Assembly: GCA_004431415.1 (NCBI GenBank)
Contig: QPMI01000482.1
Location: 1-64,000 of the forward strand
Source of the DNA: Cyanophora paradoxa
Lineage: Eukaryota > Glaucocystophyceae > Cyanophorales > Cyanophoraceae
Direction of reading: 5' to 3'
Length of the DNA stretch: 64,000 nt
Shown: positions 14,101-24,618 of the stretch, piece after piece
How the letters are laid out: each line of letters begins with the position of its first letter
How positions within the stretch are numbered: the stretch's first letter is position 1
Position numbers and translations under genes: made by a program
The notes under the pieces: model-generated
Databases searched by the model: none
What the model saw: the letters and a program-made list of their open reading frames with translations, nothing else
What the model was told of the DNA's origin: nothing

Positions 14101-14529
14101 CTTCGGCCATCGCCGCCCTCTTCCTCGCCACCATGGTACACCCGTCCCCTCTCCTTCCCCCTCGCGGTGCTGAGGGGCCGGCCCTCCCGCAGGGCTTGTG
14201 CGTGTACTCCGTGAACGAGCTCGCGACGGACGTCCGGCCGCTCTTCAAGGTCCGCGGCCGGCGCGTCCCCGGCACTCCGGGGCTGTTGCTGACCGTGCGT
14301 CCAGGCGCTTGCGGAGCAAGACGCGGCGCTCTGGGCGAAGGAGGAGGCCGACAAGGAGGCTGCCGAGCGCGCCGAAGCGGCGGCCCCGGAGGCGGCCACG
14401 CCGCCCGCGGCGCGGCCCGTGGCGAGCGCCTGCCCTGTCTGCGGGGGTCTTGGGACGCTGGACGGGGGCGCGCGGGCCTGCCCCGCGTGCAGCGGGGGCC
14501 TTCAGGGAGCACCCCAACCGCAAGGCTAG
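11154..14529 (+). CDS. NTT-type ATP/ADP carrier (TLC family), probably plastid envelope
   Basis: This membrane protein exchanges ATP for ADP across a plastid envelope. Membrane exons include VVMYFCILLAFTMIRDIKDV, SGAEAIPFLRTWIVVPMAF, YNRLADYIS, FLIWFTGFAYVLYPL, NIPALFFGGLIVKQLSHEGG, SPYLRNMAILVVMYNLS and VKYSFFDVTKEM. The FIPLDQESKSKGKAAIDVLG segment is diagnostic of the family. A Lys/Glu-rich cytosolic loop at about 12960-13050 is typical. The N-terminus is a Ser/Ala/Arg-rich leader. I chose ATG 11154, but in-frame ATGs further on, and a splice near 11670, leave the exact start uncertain. The C-terminus is odd: after an Ala/Glu linker it ends CPVCGG...CPACSGG, two CxxC knuckles resembling half of a DnaJ-type zinc site. 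The stop is at 14527-14529. Confidence 0.9.
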
Positions 14530-14818
14530 TCCAGCCGGGGCGTCCCTGGGGTGCAGCGCCCCTCCGGCCCTCGTTTCTGTACATTTTTATAATGATGAGT
14601 GTCTTCCTTTCGTTAGCCACGTCAGCTTTGTTCAGTTAGCCTATAATCAGTAGAGGCAGCAGCCACAGGCCACAGCTCCGAAGCGCTTTCAGTTCATGCC
14701 CCATTCGAATTTAATTGAAGTGAAGCACTGCGAACCGCACTGCCCAGCCGCCGGCCCTCTCCCCGCGCTTCAAAACACGCCTATGTACACGCGGCGCTGC
14801 TCCGCGCCGAGTCCGCGG

Positions 14819-16164
14819 CTACCGCCGCTCGTTGAGGAGTCCGAGGCGCTGCAGCAGCTCGTACTCCTCCGCCGGCGCGTCCGCTGGGACGCCCGCCCGC
14901 CCGCCCCCGCCCGCACCCGCCCGCGCCGCCGACGCCGAGGAGCCCTGCGCCTGCGCCGCCTGCCGCGCGGCGCTCGGCATCTGTGTGGGGCGTCAGCCGG
15001 CCGCCCCTCCCTCTCGTGCCGGCGGGGGTGGCACGCGCCGCGGTCTGCAGGTTGATTCCGATCTCGTCGAGGAGCTGCAGCGCAGACGAGTCAGCAAGAG
15101 GGGCGGGCGCGTGGGGGCGCTCTGGCGGGGGGAGGGGGCTCGCCTGCGCGCAGATCTCGTCGGACTGCTCGTCCTCGTCCTCCACGCCCAGCGCCCCGTC
15201 GATGGCATCCCCTGCCCCCGCCCCGAGCCTCACCGCGCCGCACGACACGGGCCTCGAGCTCGCCGAAGCGAGGCGACGCGCAAGCGCACCCATCATCTCC
15301 TCTTTCATCTGCATCTTCGCGTTCTGCTTCCCCAGCTCCTGCATGTCTTTCCTGAGGCCTGCCCGGCCGGCGCGTGAGCCCTCCCGCGGCGCGCGCGCCG
15401 GCGAAGCCAAGAGACGGCGCACCCGTCGCGTCGAGCTGCTTGTTCATGCTCGTCATGGCCTTCGTGGCCCCGGTCATCGCGGTCGCTAGCGTCGTGTTCG
15501 CTGCCAGCGACGTCGTGAGCCGCGACCCCAATCCCCATGGGCGGCCGCCGCACCTTTCATGACGCTCGCCGTCGCCCCGACCGACGATACGTGGCTCCGC
15601 ATGACGGCGAATTTTTGCTGCTGCGCCCGGAGCCGCACTAGCTGTTTGGCGAGCACCTTGGCGGAGCCCTGGGAGACACGTAATTAAGAGACAAAAGAGC
15701 GGCAGAGGGCAGGCGCGCCTGGTCGCCACGTTTCGCCGCCTGCTTGATCTCTGAGGGGCAATTAGCAGCGGCGACTCTGCCACCGGTCTCTGCTCCGAAC
15801 CTGAAATAAGCTTCGCCTCCTCGCGCGCCAGCCCATCCCGTTCCCGGTCGAGCTCCCGCGTGGCTTTGTTGAGGCCTTTCTTCTGTTCTGCGAGTAGTTC
15901 TGGCGGGCTTCACGTCAGGAGACTTAGCTGGGAAGCTGGGCGAGCCGGCGCGGGCGCGCGGCGCGCGCAGGGGCCGGAGCGGCGCGTACGGTCCCTCAGC
16001 TCACGCTATGTGAGCTACATGTCTATGAGCGCATTCGCTGCCAGGGGGGCGCTTCGGCAGACGATGTGAGGCTTATTTTCTTTCATGCAGCCACCCGCCT
16101 ATCGCACAGCCGCCACAAACAGCACACCTGCGGGCGTCTTTTCCTTCTTGAAGAGCCCGAACAT
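14819..16164 (-). CDS. VPS2: VPS2/CHMP2 subunit of ESCRT-III
   Basis: This ESCRT-III filament subunit acts in endosomal sorting and membrane scission with VPS24 and the ATPase VPS4. Joining exons 16164-16128, 15899-15801, 15750-15719 and 15668 onward gives MFGLFKKEKTPAELLAEQKK, then RELDRERDGLAREEAKL, IKQAAKRGDQ and VLAKQLVRLRAQQQKFAVM. TGATKAMTSMNKQLD, QMKEEMMG, EDEDEQSDEI and LLDEIGINLQTA follow, all in CHMP2 order. The last exon ends EEYELLQRLGLLNERR, a MIT-interacting motif (MIM1: LxxRLxxL) that would bind VPS4. The stop is at 14819-14821. The N-terminus is basic and the C-terminus acidic, as in the family. One intron (15669-15718) appears to use a GC donor. It is divergent from eIF5. Confidence 0.92.
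15669..15718 (-). other. GC-AG intron in VPS2
   Basis: The upstream exon ends ...GACCAG and the intron begins GCGCGCC on the minus strand. It ends TCTCCCAG before the next exon. The reading frame and the match to CHMP2 proteins require removal of this segment, and no nearby GT restores the same join. Confidence 0.6.
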
Positions 16165-16670
16165 CCTCCGCTCTCTAGCGTTACAGAGCCGCTCGCTCAG
16201 GTCGTGCGTGTGCTCTTTTAATGCTGATGCCGCTCGTGCAGGTCGTGCGTGTGCTCTTTTAATGCTGATGCCGCTCGTGCAGGTGCTGCGGTCGCTCGAT
16301 CTGTCCTTCGTACGGGCGGCTTACACGTGTTCCCCCTTTCGCCCGGGTACATACTAAACTTGGGATCATCTGGTGCGTCGGTGGGCGCGCGGGCTCGTGG
16401 GAGCGCTCGCGAGCGAGCAGCGCAGAGAGGGATAGTGATGCATGGCGAAGCCGGCAAGCGCGAGGGATCACGCCGGCACTCCTCCCCTTGACTTCGCTTC
16501 GCCGCCCCGCAGGACATCGTATGCGCCATACCACCACGAAGGCGGACAACGCAGTCACTCAGTCACTTCAGCTCCCCAAGCTGAAGCGCACGGGAGCGGT
16601 AGAAAGAAAGAGGCACGACCGCGACAACCCACGGCCTCCGCAGGCCCCTCAACGACAGCGCTAAGCGAAC
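16165..16670. promoter_or_regulatory. Divergent promoter region of VPS2 and eIF5, with 41-bp tandem repeat
   Basis: These 506 bases lie between divergent start codons. A perfect 41-bp tandem duplication lies at 16200-16240 and 16241-16281, close to the VPS2 start, and each copy contains CTCTTTTAATGCTGATGC. The rest holds no recognisable coding exon. Confidence 0.55.
16200..16281. repeat. Perfect 41-bp tandem duplication
   Basis: Two abutting identical 41-base units at 16200-16240 and 16241-16281, each beginning GGTCGTGCGTGTGC and ending CGCTCGTGCA. The exactness indicates a recent duplication or an assembly effect. It sits in the shared upstream region of VPS2 and eIF5. Confidence 0.9.
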
Positions 16671-18740
16671 ATGGCGACCCTCAACATCGGTGCGCCGATT
16701 GCAGCGCGCCCTCTCCGCCTACCGCGATCATTGATCTCTCGAACGAACCGCCCTTCTAACGTTCCCGTGCCGCGCGTCGCTCCTGTCCCCAGGTGGTGAT
16801 CCCAATGATCCCACGTACCGTTACAAGATGCCTCGTCTCCTCGCCAAGGTCGAGGGCCGAGGGAATGGTATCAAGACCGTCATCCCCAACATGGCGGACA
16901 TCGCCCGCTCCCTCCACCGCCCGCCGTCGTGTGCGTCCTCATCCATACGCACTTGCATCCCCTTAGCAGACCCCGCACCGTAATCATGGGCGCCCTCCCC
17001 GCCTTGACGGTCGGCGCAGACCCGACGAAGTTCTTCGGGTGCGAGCTGGGGGCGCAGTCCAAGTGGGACGAGAAGGCGAACTTTGCGGTCGTCAACGGGA
17101 ACCACGACCAAGCGACGCTGGCGCGCCTGCTCACCGGGTTCATCGACAAGTTCGTCCTCTGCGCGACCTGCAAGCTGCCCGAGGCCGACATCGAGATCGA
17201 CAAGAAGGAGTGCATCCACCTGCAGTGCAAGGTTCCCTTCGCCCACGAGCGCCCCGCCTCGCGCTCGCGGCGCGCCGACGGCCCGCGCAGGCGTGCGGCG
17301 CGAACAGCATGGTTGACATGCGCCACAAGCTCTGCACCTTCATCCTGAACAACCCACCGGAGCCGTCCAAGGGCGGCGCCAAGACCTCGAAGAAGGGCTC
17401 CAAGAAGTGCGGCTCGATCCGCGCGCCCGCGCGCCCTACCCCCGCGACAGCGCCTGACCGCCCCGCCCCGCGCGAGCAGGAAGGACGGCAGCTCGGACGA
17501 TGAAAAGAGCGAGAAGAAGGAGAAGAAGGAGAAGGGCGAGAAGAGCGAGAAGACCGACAAGGGTGAGAAGAAGGAGAAGAAGTCGAAGAAGAAGAAGGTG
17601 CGGTGGGCGTCTGCGGGGGGCGGGGTCTGGGCGCGGGGTGCGAGCGGGGGCCGGGGGCAGGACGAGTCGGAGGACGACGACGTGGACTGGGGCGAGGACG
17701 TCTCCGCCGAGGCCGTCGAGCGCCGCCGCCTCGAGGTCCGGCCCCCGCCGCGCCGCCCCGCTGCGCGTTGCTCACGGGCGCGCGGCAGGCCCTCGGCGAC
17801 ATCAAGTCCGTCCAGATCCAGGACGTCGAGATCCCCGTGGGTGCGAGGAGAGGACCCCGTCCCCCGGCGCGCCCCGCCCCCCTCACGCCGCGCCCCCCGC
17901 ACGCAGAGACCCCCAAGGCCGCCAACGGCGACGGCTCCAGCACGCCCAAGGGCGACAAAAAGAAGAAGAAGGAGAAGAAGGAGAAGGAGGCCGGCGGCGC
18001 CGCCCCGACCGTCGAGGAGCTCAAGGTGCGCGGGGCCTGCTGCCCCGGCGCCCCCGCACTGGCGCCGAGCGGCGCGGCAGGCCTTCGCCTCGGACGACAA
18101 GAGCCCCTCGGAGATCAACTCCTTCCTCAAGAAGGCGCGCCGGCGCCCCTCTCGTGACCGCCGCCGCCCCCTCACCGCCCGGCCAGGCGGGGGTGGAGGA
18201 CAAGGCCGAGCGGGTGCGGCTGGTCTTCGACGCCCTCTTCGCCGGCGAGGGCCTCCTCGCCGCCGTCAAGGCCAAGGGCGCCATCCTCAAGAAGGCGCGC
18301 CGCACCTGCGACTCGAACTCTTCAGATTCGATCCGGGCTGAACTTCCCGCGCGCCGCGCAGGTGGCGGGCGGGGACGCGGACTCGCAGGCGGAGCTGCTC
18401 GCCTGCATCGAGCGGGCGGCGCTGGCTGACGCGGCCGGCCTCAAGGGCTTCCCCAACGTCCTCAAGTCCCTCTACGACCAGGACGCCATCACCGAGGAGG
18501 TACCCCTCCTCTCTTCCGCCCCCCGCTTTCCCCGCTCCGGATCTGATCGGATACCCGGGGCAGGCGGCCATCGCGTGGCACAAGAAGGGCCCCGCGAACG
18601 ACGCGCGCACCAAGGCGACTCCCTTCGTTGACTGGCTCCAGTGCGCCGCGGTCCCCGCGCGCGCCGCCCCTGTTCTCCGGCGATCTAATTGCGCCGCTAC
18701 CCTCGCCAGGAATGCCAGCGAGGAGTCTGACGACGAGTAA
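16671..18740 (+). CDS. EIF5: Translation initiation factor eIF5
   Basis: eIF5 is the GTPase-activating protein for eIF2 in the 43S/48S pre-initiation complex. ATG 16671 gives MATLNIG. After an intron come [18 protein letters not shown] (with the arginine-finger region) and [19 protein letters not shown]. Next is [17 protein letters not shown] and a zinc ribbon, CATC...CKAC, ending [15 protein letters not shown] long Lys/Glu-rich linker (about 17490-17990) follows. The HEAT-like W2 domain at the end shows [30 protein letters not shown] and AIAWHKKGP. It closes with an acidic tail ending EESDDE, stop 18738-18740; the tail is where eIF5 contacts eIF2-beta and eIF3. Around nine introns are inferred. 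Family length and domain order are normal. Confidence 0.93.
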
Positions 18741-19102
18741 GCCGCCGGCGAAACCATGTCTGCTCCTGCCGAACTGGCGAACGTAGGTTGAGGTTGACGT
18801 AGGGAGAAAGTGCAGTGCAGGCTCTGTAGAATGTAAAGAACGCGAGACGTCGATTGAGAGCCCGCGGTATCAGCTCCGCAGAAAGCGAAACAAGAAGGCG
18901 AGAAAAAAAGGGGTGTGAGCTGTGCAGGGGTACATCGACCTTGCACAGTCGGGGGTCTGTTCGCTAGCCGCTAAGCGCTTCCCAGCCGCACTCCTCGCGT
19001 TCGTTTGCGGGTCGGCCGGTGCGATCACAGCCTAGCCGCCAGCCGTCAGCTGATCTTGTGCGCCGCGGGCCTTCGCGCAGGGGCGAATCCCGTCGAAAGA
19101 AA
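18741..19102. other. Intergenic region after eIF5
   Basis: A 362-bp gap holding the eIF5 3' flank and the presumed promoter of the next gene. It is less GC-rich around 18780-18920. I see nothing else in it. Confidence 0.6.
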
Positions 19103-19767
19103 ATGCTCGCCAGCACAGCCCAGGCTGCGCGCTCCGTGTCGTCAGCCGCGCTCCTGGCTCGGCTCGGCCTGAATCCCACAAGCCTCGCCCGAGCGGCGTC
19201 GTCGGCATACAGCGCCTCTTCCCTCAACTCCCATTCGATTCAAGCGGCCTCGAACGCCGCGCGCCTCAGCCTCCGCTCGCTCGCGTCGACGGCGGACCGC
19301 CTCGGCCACAGCAGCTCGAGCCGGGTCTGCTTCGCTCGCAAGTTCTCCGCAGCGACGACCCCCTCGCGTGCGTCGTAACCTCGCGCATCCCTAGCTGCGC
19401 CGCGGGGGCCCGTACCGCTTCGTCGTGCATGGCCCCAACCGCCGGGCGTCCGCCGCGCAGAGCGCCCGCCCGAGTCGCCGAAGCGCAGCGCGGGGAAGCG
19501 CTTCCAGCCGCCAGGGGGCAACGCCGTCGCGGAGGGCGACGCCGCTGAGGGGGAGGGCGAGCCCGCCGACGAGGATCAGATGTGCGCCCGCCTGACGTCG
19601 CCGCCGCGCCCCGCGCCCCTCGGCCCCGGCGCCGCTCCGCTGCTCACGCCGGACGGCGCAATCGGCAGCTCGGACTTCTTCGAGACGGGGGAGTCGCTGG
19701 TGCGCGCCGTGCGGGGCGTCGACCGCGCCGGCATGGGCGAGGCGCAGCTGGACGAGGCCCTCGTGCG

Positions 19768-19804
<37 letters not shown>

Positions 19805-22800
19805 CGCCGCTGAGGCGGGGGCAGTCGGAGCTGCTGAAGGAGCAGCTGGGGGGCATCGGGGAGGTCGCCAAGGGCCGCCTCCTCAACCACGCCGTCCGCA
19901 GCCTCCTCAAGCCCGCCCCGCCCCGCCCCGCCCCGCCCCGCCTCGCCCCGCGTGACGCCGCCTGATCTCGCCGCACGCGATCGCAGCGACGAGGAGGAGC
20001 CGGCGCTGGCGGAGTCGATCGCGCGCGTCGCCCCCCACATCGTGCCCGTCAGCCCGACGCGCTGGCTCTACGCCTTCACCTCGTACTACGTGCGCCCTGC
20101 CGCCGGCGCGGGCTCTCGTACGGCGCGGGGGGCCCTCCTCTGAGCGGGGCGGGCGGGGGCGGGGCGGGCAGCTCCCCCGGAACGACTCTGCGTGGCTCCG
20201 CTGGAAGGAGCTCTGCTGCGGCCCCGCCGGCGCCGACCCCGCCGACCCCGCCCTCCGCCTCCAGAGCAGCATCCGCATCGACGTGCGCTGCTCGCCCGCC
20301 CCCTCCCTGCGCCCGCGGGCTCGAACCCGGGCGGGGGCAGTTCGCGTGCGGGCACATCATGCGGGGCGAGTGGGAGACGGGCGCGGACCTCGTCCACCCC
20401 AAGGATATGCCGGCGATCTTCGTGCGCGCGGGGCGCCCCCCGCGGCGGCCCCCGGGCGCCCCGAGAGCGGCCGTGCGGCGCAGCTGCTGGCGGCGTGGCG
20501 CGTGGCGTGCCTGCAGAACGGGGCGGTGGCGGGGAGCACGCAGGGGCTCGCCCCCCTCCCCGAGATCCTCTCCCGCTTCGCGGCAGAGCGCGCCAAGCAG
20601 GCCCGCCGCCGCCCGCGCACGCGTGCCCGCCTCGCCGGCGCCGCACCGAACCGGGCGGGGGCGCAGGAGCAGACGGCGTCGGAGGACGGGGGGCGGCGCC
20701 TCCTGGGGGCCATCTTCCAGCCCTCCTCCCTGGTCGCCGCCAGCGCCCCCGGCCTCGCCAAGGCCCGCCCCCCGCCCCCGCTGCTCCACAACATCCCTCC
20801 CAGCGCCTCTCTTACCCTCTTCCCCCGCCCCCGCCCCCCCCCCTCCCCCAGTGCGTCTCGGAGTTCGCGGCGGCGCTGAGGGCGGCGGACCCGGCGCTGG
20901 GGTACGCGGGGCTGGAGTTCGCGTGGCCGACGCTGCGAGCGTGGGGCGCCGTCGAGGGGGCCATCGCGGAGCACTTGCCCGACCTCCCCGCCCGCGCCGA
21001 AGAGGTGCCCCCGCTCCGCCCGCCCCTCCAGCCCCTTCTCCTACGGCTTGGCGCCCCGCCGTCGTCTAGTTGGCTGGAGCGTGGTCTTGGACTCGGGGCG
21101 GGGCGTGGCGGGGGCTGAGGGCGGGGGCGGGGCAGGTGGCGGGGACGCTGCGGGCGGGGGGCCCCGGGGCGCTGGCGGAGCTCTCGGCGGACGAGGAGGC
21201 GCGGCCGGGCCTGCGCGTCGCCGCCGCCCTCGAGCTCGCCGCCACCCTCGCCGCCTCCAAGGTCCCCCCCGCCCCGCCCCCGCCCCCCCCCCCCCCCCCC
21301 TGCCCTGCCCGCCCCTCAAGCCCCCTTTCCCCGCCCGCCCCCGCAGGGCGCGTCGGAGGAGCAGCTGCGGCGGGCCGGTGACGCGTTCGTCTACGCCGCC
21401 CACTGCGCCGGGGCCTTGCATTCGCAGGTCCCCCCCCCCTTTCCCCCCTCCTCCGCCCCCACCCCCACCCCCCTCCTCGGGACCCCTCAAACGTTCGGAT
21501 TTGTAGAGCGGACTGCGCGCGGGGGCGCGCGCGGCTCACGCTTCCTCCGCGCCGCGGCAGACGTACACCTCGCTTTCGCGGGCGGTGACGGGGGCGGCGG
21601 TGGAGCTCGCCCTCTCCTCCCGCGCCGGCGACGCTTTCGTCCTCCCCCTCAAGGCCCGCCCTCCCCTCACACCACTCTGATCTGAGGCGATCTGAGGCGC
21701 GGGGCAGGCGGTCGGCTCCCTCCCGAACGGGCTCCAGTTCCTCGGCGGGCAGAACGGCCTCAACGTGCGTGGGCCGGCGCCCCCCTCAGATCCCCTCTTC
21801 GCCCCACAGCCCCCCGCCTTTGCGCCTCTCTCTGCCTTCGAGACCCCCCAGCCTTTGGCTCGGGGCCCGCAAGGCGGCCTCCTGCCGAGCTCCCTCGCCC
21901 CTGCGCTCGGAGTGTGGGCCTCGGGGCCTGACGCCCGCCCTCCGCCTCGCGCAGGACCTCGCCGCATTCGCATTCGCCCTCGGCAACGCCCGGTCCGCCG
22001 CGGTGCGTCCCCTCCCCCCCCTTCCCTTCCGCGAGGCCCCTGCCCCCTCTGCCTCGTCCCCCTCCTCCAGCAGCGCCAGCACGCCCGTTCCCCCCCCCCC
22101 CCCGACCCGTGGGGCGGGCAGGCGATGATCGCGATGGGGCGGGAGCACCGGAGGACGGCGGGGGGCGACGCCGGCAGCAACCGCCGCGCCCTCTCCTCGT
22201 GCGCCCGCCCCCGCCCACCGCGCCCCTCGCCTTCGCCTTCCGTGGGCCCTGGGGCCGGCTTCTGGGCGGGGGCGGGGGCGGGTGGGAGGGAAGGGGGACC
22301 CCCAGGGCCGCCTCGAGTCGATGGGGGGTGGACGAGGCGAGATAGATGAGTGGCGTGAAGGGAGCCGGGGGTCCCCTTCACGGGGCCCCTCCGCATCGGG
22401 CAGGCCTCGGCGAACCCCGCCTGCTTGCGCCCGGGCTATGGGCGGCGCAGGGTCCCGGGGGAGGGGAGGGGGGCGGAGAGGGGGGCGCTGAGGGGTGCGG
22501 GGGCGGGCAGGTGGGTCCTCGCGGCGCACCGGGCCTCGTTCGAGCGGACGGTGACGGCGTGCCAGGACGCCCTCAACCTCGAGCAGATCCCCCGCCAGTC
22601 CGCCCCCGCCCCCCCGCCCCTCCCCGCCCCGCGTCGCGTAGCAAAGCGCAGCACAGCGCGCCCCCGGCTCTTCCCCTGCTCTCTCCCCGCCGCCCTGGCT
22701 GACGGGGGCGGGCGGGGGCAGCCTGGGGTCGCTGGCGACGGCAGCGGGGTACAGCAAGGACAAGGCGCGGGGGGAGGCGGTGGAGGGGATTCTGCAGCAG

Positions 22801-23586
22801 GCGGGGCGGGCGGACTACGCGCGGGCCCTCGCCGGCCCCGTGAAGCTCCTCATGACCCTCCGCGAGATGGAGCCCGAGGCCGTCGCCTCCGCCCTCCGCG
22901 ACCTCGAGAAGACCCGTCCGCCCCGCCCCCGCCCCACTCCGCCCCGCCCGCCTCGAGCCCCTCTGCAGTGGAGAGGGAGGAGGCGAAGCTGGCGAGCACG
23001 GAGAGCCGCAGGGGCGAGCCCGGCCGCGACCGCGCCGCCCTCATCCAGGGCATGCGCCGCGCCATGGTGCCCCCTGCCCCGCAGCCCTGTACCCCCCGAA
23101 CTCATTCCCCCCTCAGGTGCGGAACGCGAGCGTGATGGCGGCGCTGCACTTCGCGCTGCCGCCGCCGGAGGGCGTCGCGGCGCCCTCGCACGCCATCCGC
23201 GCCGTCCACCGCGCCATCGAGCTCACCGGCGAGCTCCCCGAGGTCCGGCCTTACCTCCTCCCCCCCCTCCCTCCGAGGAGCTTCCGAGCGCACCCCCTGA
23301 CTGTCTCTCGCCCTCTCGAACCCCCCAGACGCTCCTGCGCGCCCTCTATCGCTGGTAAGCGTGGTTTCCTCGCCCGCCCTCCCGAGCTCCCGGAGCGGGG
23401 CGGCTCACGGGTACGCCGGCGCGCAGCGTGGACCTGCCGCCGGAGCGCGCGCGGGGCACCTTCGCGAAGCTGTGGACGAAGCTGCGGCTCACGCGGAGGC
23501 ACCTCGCGAACGCGAGCCGGCAGCGTTCGCGCTCCTCGGCCAGCGGCGGCGAGGCCGAGGCCGAGGCCGCCGCCGAGCAGAACTGA
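19103..23586 (+). CDS. Unrecognised large protein with organelle-type presequence
   Basis: I do not recognise this protein. ATG 19103 opens a leader rich in Ala, Ser and Arg with almost no acidic residues (MLASTAQAARSVSSAALLAR), and RVCFARKFSAA near its end resembles a mitochondrial cleavage region. Many short exons then follow on this strand, for example SSDFFETGESLVRAV, LLKEQLGGIGEVAKG, SPTRWLYAFTSYYVR, AWLRWKELCCGP, ACGHIMRGEWETG, GLEFAWPTLRAWGAVEG, RRAGDAFVYAAHCAGA and VKLLMTLREMEPEAVA. They are Ala/Leu-rich and probably helical, perhaps a helical-repeat organelle protein. The last exon ends with Glu/Ala repeats and the stop at 23584-23586. An intron holds a 36-base poly-C run at 19768. 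It could be two genes; exon joins are uncertain. Confidence 0.5.
19768..19803 (+). repeat. Poly-C run of about 36 bases inside an intron
   Basis: An uninterrupted C homopolymer just downstream of a GTGCG donor in the unrecognised gene. Its length may be unstable or misassembled. Shorter examples on the coding strand of introns lie near 13816 (+ gene) and, as poly-G on the plus strand, at 63484 (- gene). Confidence 0.85.
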
Positions 23587-24618
23587 TCATGACAGCTAGC
23601 ACCATCGCCAAGTACTGCAGCCTGCCGGGCCTGCAGCTGCATGAGCCCTACGTACTAGGACTTGGGCCCGGCCGCGGGGTCAGTCTACGGATAGCGCTAG
23701 CGCTGGTTCGAATTCGATATTTGATCGAGCGCTCGGGCCGGGTACCGGTTTTGCCAATTGCAATCGGAGGAGCGGTCGCCTTGGCCCTTGGGTCGCGAAT
23801 TCCTCTCGACTAATTCCTCTCGACTCAGAGTCTCGAGTCGGTTTTTTTAAGGACATGTAAAATGTACTTGAGAGTTTCGAACCGATCGGAAATGGCTAGA
23901 AGCCTCTTAGTAGCCCGGCCGGCCGGCGCGGCCGGCGCGCGCCGCCGCGCGGGCGCCGGGCGGCGCGGGGGCGGCCGGCGGTCACGGGTACCCGTGGGCC
24001 GTGACCGGTACTACGGTAGTCGGCGGCGACTCGGCGCATTCGAAACCTTGCAGCAGCTGCTGCAGCCTGCATGCGCAGCGCTAGCATGCAAGCAATTGCA
24101 ACTTGGCAAAGCAAAGCCTTGAAGGTTCGGTTCGGTTCACTCATATCACTTGCCGTAGCTGCAGTGCGCTTCGCGGAAATCCCCGGGCCCTAGAGCGCTA
24201 GCCTACAGCTACAGCTATATAGCTAGCTCTCAGCTGCTCACTAAGTCAAGAAGTCGGCACTGCGGCAGTTTCTCGGCCCGTTTCTCGGCAGTCGATCCGA
24301 TCCTTGTTCGCGGAGTCCCGGGCCGGGAGTCCACGTGCACGCCGCGCGCAGCCGCGCGCGAGCGCGAGCGCTGGTCAGTGGTCACTGCAACTGCCGCCGC
24401 GGCGCCCGAGTCCGCGGAGGCCGCGGAGGCCACGAGCTCCGAGTCCGAGGCCTAGACGCGGCGCCCGGCCGCGGCCGCGCGCGCTCTCCGCAGGCTGGGC
24501 GCGGGCTACTAGGCTAATTGCGCAGGCGCGGCCGGCCAGGCGCGCGGCGGCCGAGGTCAAGGCCTAGGCCTTCATAAAAATTACAGCTGCAGCTGCAGCT
24601 GTGACGACGGAGCAGACC
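23587..24618. other. Palindrome-rich intergenic region
   Basis: About 1 kb between two same-strand genes. It is dense in AGCT, TCGA, GCGC and GATC words, for example GCTAGC, GCAGCTGCTGCAG and TATAGCTAGCT around 24040-24240. Near 23800 a short word ATTCCTCTCGACT is repeated. Open frames here look like by-products of GC-rich palindromes. No gene is supported. Confidence 0.5.
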
